Below are positions 56,175 through 64,000 of a stretch of 64,000 nt of DNA, one piece after another. Position 1 is the stretch's first letter. The number at the start of each line of letters is the position of its first letter. The notes beneath the pieces are model-generated. The model ran no database searches and was not told the origin of the DNA. It was given only the letters and a program-made list of their open reading frames with translations. The DNA is from Longimicrobiales bacterium. GTDB taxonomy: Bacteria > Gemmatimonadota > Gemmatimonadetes > Longimicrobiales > Gaopeijiaceae. The translations under genes and the position numbers were made by a program. Where the stretch lies: contig OX639991.1 in assembly GCA_951828585.1 (NCBI GenBank), forward strand, positions 2,140,576-2,204,575, given 5' to 3'.

Positions 56175-57163
56175 GACTCGTCCTCCTCCTGGTGCGATGA
56201 CTCGTCCTGCTCCGTTGGCGATGACTCGTCCCCCTCCTGCTGCGGCTCCATGGTCAGCTCGTGGAAGAGCTGCTCAAGGGAGGCCCGCTCGCGGGTCAGC
56301 TCCCACAGGACCCAGCCGTGCTCGGTGGCCAGCCGGAAGATCTCGGGCCGGAGCTCATGGTCGCCGGTCGCTTCCAGGTGGACGCGAAGGCGGCCGTCGA
56401 CGGGCTCCGACGAGTGGTCGTCCACCCCGGGAAGTCCGTGCAGGGTCTCTGCCACGTCCTGCCCCTCCGCCTCGACCGTGTAGCGCGTCACGCCGCGCCC
56501 CGCGGCCATGAGCTGGGCGACGGTGCCGTCCGCGGCGATCGCCCCGTTGGAGATGATCAGCAGCCGGTCGCAGGTGGCTTCGACCTCCTGCATGACGTGG
56601 GTGCTCAGGATGACTGTTCTCTCGGTGCCGAGGGCGTTGACCAGCTTGCGGATCTCGACGCGCTGGTTGGGGTCGAGCCCCTCGGTGGGTTCGTCCAGCA
56701 CGAGAATCTCGGGTTCGTGCAGGATGGCCCCGGCCATCCCGGTGCGCTGCCGGTAGCCCTTCGAGATCTCACTGATGGGCCGGAAGAAGACGGCGTCGAG
56801 ACCCGTTTCCTCCACGGCCCGCCCGATACCGTTGCGGGCGCTGGCGTCGTCCAGCCCCCGCAGCCGGGCCACGTACTCCAGGAACTCGCAGACGAGCATG
56901 TCGTCGTAGAGCGGGTTCGCTTCGGGCAGGTAGCCCACGCGCGCCTTGGCGGCGGTCAGATCGTCGCCGATGGGCGAACCATCGAACCGGATCTCACCCT
57001 CGTCGGGCTGCAGCGTCCCCGTCAGCATCCGCATCGTGGTGGTCTTTCCCGCGCCGTTGGGCCCGAGGAAGCCGACGACCTCCCCGCGGTCCACCTCGAA
57101 AGTCGCCTGGTCGACCGCCACGATGGGGCCGTAGCGTTTGGTTACCCCTTCCACCGAGATCAT
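56171..57163 (-). CDS. ABC transporter ATP-binding protein (GldA-like)
   Basis: This 330-residue protein has Walker A GPNGAGKTTTM at about residues 37-47, the signature ISKGYRQRTGMA, and Walker B ILVLDEPTEGLDP. It energises the fused GldFG membrane protein encoded next. The C-terminus is an acidic Gln/Glu/Ser tail. I chose ATG 57163, preceded by AGGAGG, over an upstream ATG at 57238. Confidence 0.92.
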   Translation of the reverse strand: MISVEGVTKRYGPIVAVDQATFEVDRGEVVGFLGPNGAGKTTTMRMLTGTLQPDEGEIRFDGSPIGDDLTAAKARVGYLPEANPLYDDMLVCEFLEYVARLRGLDDASARNGIGRAVEETGLDAVFFRPISEISKGYRQRTGMAGAILHEPEILVLDEPTEGLDPNQRVEIRKLVNALGTERTVILSTHVMQEVEATCDRLLIISNGAIAADGTVAQLMAAGRGVTRYTVEAEGQDVAETLHGLPGVDDHSSEPVDGRLRVHLEATGDHELRPEIFRLATEHGWVLWELTRERASLEQLFHELTMEPQQEGDESSPTEQDESSHQEEDES

Positions 57164-57656
57164 CCGTGTCCATCCTCCTGTGTTGCAACGAAAGAAAACC
57201 GCGCCGGCCCGGCCGGCCCCTGACAATCCCCCCGGCATGCGAGCGGCGACGCTCGGGCGGATTGTTCCACGGGCTGCCTTCCAGCTGACGCCGTGGATTC
57301 CGTGTATCGGCCCGTCGGCTGCCCGAATGGAGGCGCCGCTCTGGGCCGCATGCGTGAGTGGAACCTCCTGCCGGTTTGTTCCCGTCAGCGCGCTGGCGGT
57401 TGCCGCATGAAGAGTCTAGACCGATTCCCGATGGCTGTCCAGAGGCCCAAACGGGGGTGGCGACCGCCATTTTCCGCACTCTCTGGTGGGTGCGCAGGCA
57501 CGATCCTGTTCCCATCACGTGACTGCGCGGAAGCGAGTGACGTAGTATGATGTCAGGAGACCGGGACCGGGTGCGCCGGACCGGGGCAGGGAGGGCAACA
57601 ATCCGGAGCGGGCGGCAGGCCCCTCCAACACCACATTCTCAAGGGAGGAAGAACGG
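57164..57656. other. Divergent intergenic region between transporter operon and TonB receptor
   Basis: About 490 bases hold no recognised gene. A TATGAT hexamer at 57546-57551 could be the -10 of the receptor promoter, but no clear -35 is spaced correctly. A good AAGGGAGGAAG Shine-Dalgarno sequence is just before ATG 57657. Nothing else is recognised. Confidence 0.35.
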
Positions 57657-60404
57657 ATGAAACTACTTCGTCTAACACCAATCCTGCTGGCTTTTGCGCT
57701 GCCGCTCGGCGCCCAGCAGACGGGGACCGTGACGGGGACCGTAACCGCCGAGGGCGCCGGCGTGGTGGGCGCTCGGGTGGTCCTTTCCCACACGGAGACC
57801 GGAGCCGAGTACGGGGGCCTCACCGCGGCCGGTGGACGCTACACCGTCGCGGGTGTGCCCGCCGGAACCTACAACCTCGCGATCAACATGATTGGCTTCA
57901 GCGTGGACGACGAGGAAGTCAGCGTGATGCCCGGCGAGACCGCAACCCACGATGTCGCCATGACGCCTTCGGCCCTGTCGCTCGGCAGTTTGGAGGTGCT
58001 GGCCGACCGTGCTGAATCCCGGAAGACGCCGGTGGCCTTCACTGACGTGTCGAAAGCCCGGATCCAGACCCAGCTCGGGTCGCGGGACCTGCCGCTGGTG
58101 CTGAACGTCACGCCGTCGGTGTACTCGACCGTTCAGGGCGGGGGCGCCGGCGACGCGCGCGTCAACGTCCGCGGCTTCAGCCAGCGGAACACCGCGGTCA
58201 TGATCAACGGCGTGCCCGTCAACGACATGGAGAACGGCTGGGTGTACTGGTCCAACTGGGACGGACTGGGCGACGCCGCCACCAGCATCCAGCTGCAGCG
58301 CGGGCTGAGCGCCATCAACCTGGCCACGCCGTCCATCGGCGGCACGCTGAACGTGATCACCGACCCGAGCAGACGCAGTCCCGGCTACAACCTCAAGCAG
58401 GAGTTCGGCAACGGGAACTTCCTGAAGACGACGATGACCGCCTCGACCGGCCCGGTGGGCGACTTCGCCCTGACCGCCTCGGTGGCCCGCAAGACCGGCG
58501 ACGGGATCATTGACGGCACCTGGACGGACGCCTGGTCCTTCTACCTGGCCTCGCAGTACCGGCTGGGCGACCGGAACCGGGTCGAGTTCTACGCCCTCGG
58601 TGCCCCGCAGCGGCACGGCCAGAACCTGTACAAGCTGAACATTGCCACCCTGAACCGGGAATTCGCGGCCTCGCTGGACGACTATGACCCTGCCGCGCTG
58701 GATCGCTTCGCGAACGTGGCGGGCAGGCTCTGGAATCCCAACCTGGGTGGCGTCGATCCGAGCTACGACGGACGGCAATTCACGAGCACCGGGCCCGGCA
58801 GCGGCTTCTTCGGCCGCCACAGCCGCAACTTCCTCAACGAGCGGGAGAACTACTTCCACAAGCCTCAGGTGAACCTCAACTGGTACTCCAACCTGGGGAA
58901 CGGGCTCACCGCGAACACGGTGGCCTACTACTCCGGCGGTAACGGGGGCGGTACGGGGACGTTCGGTTCGCTGCGCTGGGACTACACCTACAACCAGCGC
59001 TTCGCGGATTGGGACGCCACTATCGAACAGAACCGCGTCAGCAGCACTGGATCGTTCGGAATCCTGCGCAACTCGGTCAACAACCAGGACACGTGGGGCT
59101 TCATCACGAGGCTTCACAAGGAATTCGCGGGCGATCTGAACACAGAGTTCGGAATCGACTGGCGGACCGCGACCATCGAACATTACCGCGAGGTGCGAGA
59201 CCTCCTGGGAGGCGACTACTTCAACGGATGCTTCCGGGGGAACTGCCACTCCGACTTCTGGACGGAGACGGACGCCGACCGCCGGCTTGGCGACAAGATC
59301 AGCTACTACAACGAGAACGACGTCAACTGGATCGGCGTGCACCTCCAGGCCGAGAAGTCGTCTCCCGCCGGCTCCTTCTACGGGATGACGGGATGGTCGC
59401 GGAACACCTACGACTTCACGGACTTCTTCACCAAGGGGTCGGGCGGTGGACCCCTGGAGCTGAGTAGCGGGGGACTGACCGGCTACCAGGTGAAGGGTGG
59501 CGCGGTCCGCAACGTCAATCCCGAGTGGTCCGTCTACGGAAACGCCGGCATAGTGTCGAAGGTTCCGATTTTCGATGGTGTGATCGATGACGTCACCGGC
59601 GAGAAGTACGCGGACGCCAAGAATGAGGCCTTTACCTCTCTGGAGGTCGGCGCACGCTATCGCTCGCTGAACCGCAAGCTGTCACTGGACGTGAACCTTT
59701 ACTTCACCCAGTGGAACGACCGGACTCGCCGCCAGTTCATCCGCGACTACGTTGACGATCAGGACGGTCTGGTCACTCTTCGGGGCGTCGATGCGCGGCA
59801 CATGGGCATCGAGGTGGAGGGGGCCTTCCAGCCCGCCGAGTTCATGCGCTTTGACGGCGCACTGTCTTTCGGTGAATGGAAACACACGAATGACCCGATG
59901 GGCGACTTCAGGCGAGCCGACCGGGAGGGGGAGGTTCAGCCCGTCACGTTCTACCTCAATGGGCTGTACGTCGGTGACGCGCCCCAGTTCCAGGCCTCTT
60001 ACGCGCTCTCGTTCTTCCCGGCGGGTGGCCTGTACATGCAGATGGTCGGTAAGACGTTCGGCAAGCACTACGCCAATTGGACGCCATACGACCGCATCCT
60101 CCAAACCAATGCCGGTATCCAGTCATGGAGTCCGCCGGGGTACACGATTTTCGACCTGCATGCCTCCTACCGCCTGCCCGGCGAGATGGCGGCAGGCCTT
60201 GGCGGGAACGTGCGCCTCTTCATCCATGGATTCAACATCTTCGATGCGGTCTACGTCCAGGACGCCGTCGACAACTCGCAGTACAATGCGTATTGGGACA
60301 GTACCGAACGTGATCGCGGCAGCCTGAGCCACAAGGCCGACGACGCCGAGGTCTACCTGGGCTATCCGCGGAACTTCAACTTCGGGTTCCAGATCTACCA
60401 CTGA
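57657..60404 (+). CDS. TonB-dependent outer-membrane receptor with carboxypeptidase-regulatory domain
   Basis: This 915-residue protein has a signal peptide (LTPILLAFALPLGAQ), an N-terminal CarboxypepD_reg domain (about 22-110; GTVTAEGAGVVGARVVL), a plug (residues 120-260; ARIQTQLGSRDLPLVLNVTP, DARVNVRGFSQRNTAVMING) and a large beta-barrel to the end, with the terminal FNFGFQIYH pattern. It should bring an unknown solute, siderophore or oligosaccharide across the outer membrane with TonB. A strong terminator-like hairpin (60448-60483) follows. The substrate cannot be inferred. Confidence 0.92.
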   Translation: MKLLRLTPILLAFALPLGAQQTGTVTGTVTAEGAGVVGARVVLSHTETGAEYGGLTAAGGRYTVAGVPAGTYNLAINMIGFSVDDEEVSVMPGETATHDVAMTPSALSLGSLEVLADRAESRKTPVAFTDVSKARIQTQLGSRDLPLVLNVTPSVYSTVQGGGAGDARVNVRGFSQRNTAVMINGVPVNDMENGWVYWSNWDGLGDAATSIQLQRGLSAINLATPSIGGTLNVITDPSRRSPGYNLKQEFGNGNFLKTTMTASTGPVGDFALTASVARKTGDGIIDGTWTDAWSFYLASQYRLGDRNRVEFYALGAPQRHGQNLYKLNIATLNREFAASLDDYDPAALDRFANVAGRLWNPNLGGVDPSYDGRQFTSTGPGSGFFGRHSRNFLNERENYFHKPQVNLNWYSNLGNGLTANTVAYYSGGNGGGTGTFGSLRWDYTYNQRFADWDATIEQNRVSSTGSFGILRNSVNNQDTWGFITRLHKEFAGDLNTEFGIDWRTATIEHYREVRDLLGGDYFNGCFRGNCHSDFWTETDADRRLGDKISYYNENDVNWIGVHLQAEKSSPAGSFYGMTGWSRNTYDFTDFFTKGSGGGPLELSSGGLTGYQVKGGAVRNVNPEWSVYGNAGIVSKVPIFDGVIDDVTGEKYADAKNEAFTSLEVGARYRSLNRKLSLDVNLYFTQWNDRTRRQFIRDYVDDQDGLVTLRGVDARHMGIEVEGAFQPAEFMRFDGALSFGEWKHTNDPMGDFRRADREGEVQPVTFYLNGLYVGDAPQFQASYALSFFPAGGLYMQMVGKTFGKHYANWTPYDRILQTNAGIQSWSPPGYTIFDLHASYRLPGEMAAGLGGNVRLFIHGFNIFDAVYVQDAVDNSQYNAYWDSTERDRGSLSHKADDAEVYLGYPRNFNFGFQIYH

Positions 60405-60447
60405 TCGGGTGACCGGGTCAGCCTTGCGCTGGCCGGGCGGGCCAAGC

Positions 60448-60483
60448 GGGCCCCCGCGCCGAGTTGGTCGGGCGTGGGGGCCC
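60448..60483 (+). terminator. Strong hairpin after the TonB receptor
   Basis: GGGCCCCCGCGCC (60448-60460) and GGCGTGGGGGCCC (60471-60483) form a 13-bp stem with one G-T pair and a 10-base loop. No T-run follows, so it may be a rho-type or retarding hairpin. Confidence 0.5.
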
Positions 60484-60531
60484 CCGTCTCGCACTACCTT
60501 ACTGACCCACACCATTGGGGGGACCGGGACG

Positions 60532-60792
60532 ATGTTCTTCTACGCATTGGCATGCTGGACGGCGATGACCCTGGCTTCGCTGCCATGGATCGCGCGGAAG
60601 CTGCCTGAATCGCAGCGCTCCGGCGTCATCGTCTTCTGCCTGATCGAGCTGGTGATCTGTTTCGTGGGCCTGATCGTGCTCTGGAGGACCGGATGGGGCG
60701 GGGCGGTGCCGGATGTCACCGTCGCGTGGGTCTTCGCGTTGCTGGTGGCGGGGGCGGGTGCCGTGTTCGCCGTGCTGCGCAACATGGACTGA
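60532..60792 (+). CDS. Small inner-membrane hypothetical protein
   Basis: This 86-residue protein consists of three hydrophobic segments (residues 3-22, 29-50 and 60-82) joined by short charged loops, with no recognised domain. ATG 60532 follows GGGGGGACCGGGA, a plausible Shine-Dalgarno sequence. It stands alone between the receptor and a decayed hydrolase gene. Function unknown. Confidence 0.5.
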   Translation: MFFYALACWTAMTLASLPWIARKLPESQRSGVIVFCLIELVICFVGLIVLWRTGWGGAVPDVTVAWVFALLVAGAGAVFAVLRNMD

Positions 60793-60813
60793 CCGGCGAA
60801 CGGGTAGTTCGTC

Positions 60814-61199
60814 CTACAACCTTGCCACCAGCAGTTCGTGGAGCGCCGCCGGATTCTCCGTGTTGAGCCAGTGCCCGCCCTCCGCTTCGTGCAGGAAGAC
60901 CCGGCCAGTGCGCCGCCCCGCCGCGCGAATGCGTTCCACGGCCTCGACGCCCAGCACGCTAGACGCCGACGCCTTCACGAAGTGGATCGTCACCCCGTCA
61001 GGGGGCTCCTCGACCACGCACGCATCCACGCGCGCGTTGGTCGACCAGCGTGACGCCCCAGTCCGGGACGCGCTTGCACGAGGCGGCGCGCGACGGTGCG
61101 CCAGTTCCGCTCCGCGCCGTAGATGCCGTGCAGGAGCAGCATGTTGCGCGACGGCGCGGCCCTGGGGGCCGTGAGGTTGTCGAGGTGGAGCGGTGACAT
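60814..61199 (-). pseudogene. Alpha/beta hydrolase remnant with frameshift and internal deletion
   Basis: From ATG 61199 the frame encodes MSPLHLDNLTAPRAAPSRNM, then LLLHGIYGAERNWRTVA, the start of an alpha/beta hydrolase. After about 45 codons the natural continuation (DWGVTLVDQR) is in another frame, and then the C-terminal part (VVEEPPDGVTIHFVKA, EGGHWLNTENPAALHELL with the catalytic His) follows in yet another frame to TAG 60814. The middle, including the GxSxG nucleophile elbow, is missing. Confidence 0.65.
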
Positions 61200-61312
61200 C
61201 CCGTATCTTATCGTCAAGGGTCGTCGGCGAAGGCCGGCCGACAACCGCCCATCCACCAACCCAAGGGTGCACGGGACAGGGTCAATATGTCATGAGAAGT
61301 TTACATTAAGTC

Positions 61313-63622
61313 ATGTGTAGTATACGTCGCAACCATCGTTCCGCGAGTTACTGGACCGCCTTCCTCTTCGCGGCTTCCCTCCCCTTCGCGGCCACTCTCC
61401 AAGCCCAGAACCCCGACACGTCCACCTCCCCCATCACCATCCCCCGCCTTACCGGCCCCATCACGCTGGACGGCGTCGTGGACGAAGCCGCCTGGGACGC
61501 GATCGCCCCCTTCCCCATGACCATGTACGCCCCCACCTTCGGCGGCCCACTCACCGAGGCCACCGAGGTCAGGGTCGCCCACGACGACCGCTACCTGTAC
61601 GTGTCCGGCCGCATGTACGACTCCGAACCGGACCGGATCCGCACCGGTACCTTCTACCGCGACACCTACAGCGGCGACGACATCCTGGCCGTGGTCATCG
61701 ACAGCTACAACGACCATGAAACCGCGGTGTGGTTCGTCACCAACCCGGAAGGCGTCCGGCAGGACCGCACTGTGTCGAACGACGCCCAGTTCACCAGCGG
61801 GATGCCCATGAACCCGGACTGGAACTCCCACTGGGACGTGGCCGCCACGAAGGACGACCGGGGCTGGTTCGCCGAATTCCGGATCCCGTTCTCGACCCTC
61901 GGCTTCCAGGCGGTCGACGGCGAGGTCACCATGGGGCTGATCACCTATCGGATGATCCCCCGCAAGAACGAGCGCCAGACCTACCCGGCCATGGACCCCA
62001 GCTCGGGGCGGCTCGGCTTCGCGCGGCCGTCGCGGGCCCAGCGGGTGGTGCTCAGGGATGTGCGCCAGGCCACGCCCCTGTACATCACGCCCTACGCCCT
62101 GGGCGGATTCCGGCAGACCCCGGAGTTGGTGCGCTCCGCCGGCCCGACACGGTATGAGTGGCGGGGCGAGCGGGACCTCACCACCGAAGCCGGGCTCGAC
62201 ATCAAGTACTCGCCGATCTCCAACCTTGCGTTGGACCTGACCGTGAATACCGACTTCGCGCAGGTCGAGGCCGACGAGCAGCAGATCAACCTGACCCGCT
62301 TTTCGCTCTTCTTCCCCGAGAAGCGCCAGTTCTTCCAGGAACGGGCGTCGACCTTCGACTTCAACACCGGCGGCTTCTCCAACCGCCTCTTCCACAGCCG
62401 CCGCATCGGGCTGAACGGGGGCGAACCGGTGCGCATCTACGGGGGCGTGCGCGCCGTCGGCAGGCTGGCCGGCACCGACTTCGGCTTCCTGAGCATGCGG
62501 ACCGCGGCCCGGGAAAGCCTTCCGTCGGAGACCATGAGTGTGTTTCGCCTGAGGCAGCAGGTCTTCAACCCGTACTCCTCGGTGGGTGCCATGGTGACCA
62601 CCCGGCTGGGGTCCTATACCTATGACCGGGACTCTCCCGCTGGCGCGAACGCCGCGTACGGGCTGGACGCGGTGCTGCGGCTGGTCGGCGACGAGTATCT
62701 CGTGCTGCAGTGGGCGCAAACCTTCGACGAATGGCAGCAGCGGTTTGCCGGGGAGGAGCCGGGGCGGGAGTCCGGGCTGCTGCGGGTCCGGCTGGAGCGG
62801 AGGCGCGACGACGGGCTCTTCTACTACGGCGAGACGATCCGGGTGGGGGCGCACTACCGGCCCGGACTCGGTTTCCAGTCGCGCAGGAACTTCAACTACG
62901 GGGCCGGGCAGTTGGGCTACCGGCAGTACCGGGACGCCGACTCGCCCCTTCGTTCCAGAGCCGTGAGCGTGGAAACGTATCACTACCACCGCAAGGATGA
63001 CGGAACGGCGGAATCGCGCGAGATCCGGCCCGAGATCGAGTTCGACTTCAAGGGGGGATCGAATGTCACGATCGGGACGCTGTCGAGCTTCGAGAGCGTG
63101 CGGTCCGGATTTCGCGTCACGAACCTGCTCGTTCCGCCCGGCGAATACTGGTTCCACGAAGCCAACCTCATGCTACGGCTTCCCCGCAGCGCCGCCTTCC
63201 GGGGCGATTTCAACGGGTCGGCGGGGACCTTCTACGGCGGCAGCCGCCTCAGCCTTTCCCTGGCCCCCACCTGGACCGTCTCCAGGTACCTGGAAGTGGA
63301 GGCCGGCTACGAGGTCAATCGGATCCGGCTCCCTACCCGGGTCGCGCCCCGGTCGGTGAGCACCACCACCCGGCTGGCTCTCCTGAAGGTCAATACGGCG
63401 CTCAACCCGCGCGTTTCGATGAGCACCTTCGCCCAGTACAACAACGCCATCGACCAGACCAGCGTGAACGTGCGGTTCCGGTACCACTTCCGCGAAGGCA
63501 CCGATCTGTGGATCGTGTACAACGAGGGGCTGCACAGCGACCGCGGTGTCGGGGAGTCGCGACCGCCGCTGTCGACCGGGCGGACGGTGATGGTGAAGTA
63601 CTCGCACGCGTTTGTGAGGTGA
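61313..63622 (+). CDS. DUF5916 outer-membrane-type protein with CBM9-like N-terminus
   Basis: This 769-residue protein has a signal peptide (LFAASLPFAATLQAQ), a carbohydrate-binding family 9-like domain (about 40-220; TLDGVVDEAAWDAIAPF, GDDILAVVIDSYNDHETAVWF), and a long beta-barrel-like domain (260-769) with the DUF5916 stretch FFPEKRQFFQERASTFDF and a terminal YSHAFVR. DUF5916 proteins are usually outer-membrane proteins of unknown function, often near hydrolase or transport genes. Confidence 0.85.
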   Translation: MCSIRRNHRSASYWTAFLFAASLPFAATLQAQNPDTSTSPITIPRLTGPITLDGVVDEAAWDAIAPFPMTMYAPTFGGPLTEATEVRVAHDDRYLYVSGRMYDSEPDRIRTGTFYRDTYSGDDILAVVIDSYNDHETAVWFVTNPEGVRQDRTVSNDAQFTSGMPMNPDWNSHWDVAATKDDRGWFAEFRIPFSTLGFQAVDGEVTMGLITYRMIPRKNERQTYPAMDPSSGRLGFARPSRAQRVVLRDVRQATPLYITPYALGGFRQTPELVRSAGPTRYEWRGERDLTTEAGLDIKYSPISNLALDLTVNTDFAQVEADEQQINLTRFSLFFPEKRQFFQERASTFDFNTGGFSNRLFHSRRIGLNGGEPVRIYGGVRAVGRLAGTDFGFLSMRTAARESLPSETMSVFRLRQQVFNPYSSVGAMVTTRLGSYTYDRDSPAGANAAYGLDAVLRLVGDEYLVLQWAQTFDEWQQRFAGEEPGRESGLLRVRLERRRDDGLFYYGETIRVGAHYRPGLGFQSRRNFNYGAGQLGYRQYRDADSPLRSRAVSVETYHYHRKDDGTAESREIRPEIEFDFKGGSNVTIGTLSSFESVRSGFRVTNLLVPPGEYWFHEANLMLRLPRSAAFRGDFNGSAGTFYGGSRLSLSLAPTWTVSRYLEVEAGYEVNRIRLPTRVAPRSVSTTTRLALLKVNTALNPRVSMSTFAQYNNAIDQTSVNVRFRYHFREGTDLWIVYNEGLHSDRGVGESRPPLSTGRTVMVKYSHAFVR

Positions 63623-63706
63623 TGGGTGGGCGGGGACCGCCGGCCCGACGCGCGCCGCACTACCGATCGGGACAATTCGGGCTTGCGGGGGTGCACGGCC
63701 GCGCTA

Positions 63707-63724
63707 TTTTCCTGATCGGGAAAA
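63707..63724. promoter_or_regulatory. Operator-like inverted repeat upstream of HipB-like gene
   Basis: TTTTCC (63707-63712) and GGAAAA (63719-63724) form a perfect inverted repeat around a 6-base spacer, six bases before the start codon. This is a typical place for autorepression by a small helix-turn-helix antitoxin. Confidence 0.45.
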
Positions 63725-63730
63725 CGAACC

Positions 63731-63970
63731 ATGACGACCGAGGAGCTGGGAAGGATTATTCGCGCCGCTCGGCGCGAGCAGGGCCTGCGCCAGGACCAGT
63801 TGGCGGGGGCCGCTGGGGTCGGCGTGCGCTTTCTCTCCGAGCTGGAGCGGGGGAAGGAGACGGCCCGGGTGGGCAAGGCGCTCGCGGTGCTCGACGCGCT
63901 GGGGTACAGGGTGCGGATCGACCCGCCCGGCAGTCCGTGGACAAGCCCGCCCGAGCACCGGGAGCGGTGA
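63731..63970 (+). CDS. HipB-like helix-turn-helix regulator, probable antitoxin
   Basis: This 79-residue protein has a Cro/C1-type helix-turn-helix in residues 5-60 (LGRIIRAARREQGLRQDQLA and GVGVRFLSELERGKE), followed by KALAVLDALGYRVRI. This is the HipB/y4mF pattern, usually paired with a HipA kinase encoded downstream. The window ends 30 bases later, so HipA cannot be seen. The last 12 codons lie within a copy of the dispersed repeat, so the gene end may have been replaced. Confidence 0.7.
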   Translation: MTTEELGRIIRAARREQGLRQDQLAGAAGVGVRFLSELERGKETARVGKALAVLDALGYRVRIDPPGSPWTSPPEHRER

Positions 63971-63983
63971 GGCGCCGGGCTGC
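63932..63983 (+). repeat. Dispersed repeat, inverted copy overlapping the HipB-like gene
   Basis: This segment is the reverse complement of the 7327-7382 unit, with about four mismatches over 50 bases and identical blocks such as AGTCCGTGGACAAG and GTGAGGCGCCGGGCTG. It supplies the last codons and the TGA of the HipB-like gene. This is the third copy in the window and shows that the element is dispersed. Confidence 0.65.
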
Positions 63984-64000
63984 AGGATGACGCGTTCGCT

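Overview
The window looks like a chromosomal segment of a high-GC Gram-negative bacterium, most likely of the Gemmatimonadota (inference). The basis is the mix of Omp85 and TamB assembly proteins, a carboxypeptidase-regulatory/TonB receptor, a DUF5916 outer-membrane protein, many secreted 6-bladed beta-propeller proteins, a fused GldF-GldG transporter protein and SSS symporters, all with strong GC-rich codon use. I saw no rRNA, tRNA or CRISPR array.

1-7.6 kb is accessory DNA: the N-terminal part of a tyrosine integrase running off the left edge, a MobC-like protein and a relaxase with a candidate oriT upstream, several lipoprotein or secreted orphans, a protein with a possible PD-(D/E)xK-like core, and two copies of a dispersed repeat. 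7.6-21.7 kb is a conserved core: lgt, a metallophosphoesterase, an Omp85/TamA-like protein with TamB, uvrA, a YbjN-like protein, pspA and a D-amino-acid aminotransferase, mostly tightly packed. 21.7-25.7 kb holds a two-gene module of a PHP-SMC (TrlF-like) ATPase and an AlbA_2/Schlafen-like ATP-binding protein, a defence-like pair.

25.7-42.6 kb contains a NamZ-like (DUF1343) lipoprotein. It is followed by a 7-kb block in which a secreted carboxypeptidase-regulatory-domain protein occurs three times, with one complete vapBC and one truncated vapC. Three near-identical leaders stand in front of genes whose signal-peptide codons contain runs of 7-8 C. Two of these genes are one base out of frame at the tract, so this looks like a phase-variable surface-protein locus, unless the tracts are sequencing errors. 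After it comes an overlapping four-gene operon (GH3 NagZ-like lipoprotein, GH3-serine hydrolase fusion, SSS symporter, BadF-type sugar kinase) that resembles a peptidoglycan amino-sugar recycling pathway.

42.6-64 kb carries several 6-bladed propeller genes, two of them broken, an FAD oxidoreductase, a Fic protein, an RNA ligase, a GMC oxidoreductase with a gluconate-dehydrogenase-3-like partner, a GldA/GldFG/DUF4340 transporter operon, a TonB-linked outer-membrane receptor, a DUF5916 protein, and a HipB-like regulator at the right edge. An unusual number of genes are decayed: in-frame TAA codons, internal deletions and truncated copies. This suggests either recent gene loss or residual assembly error.
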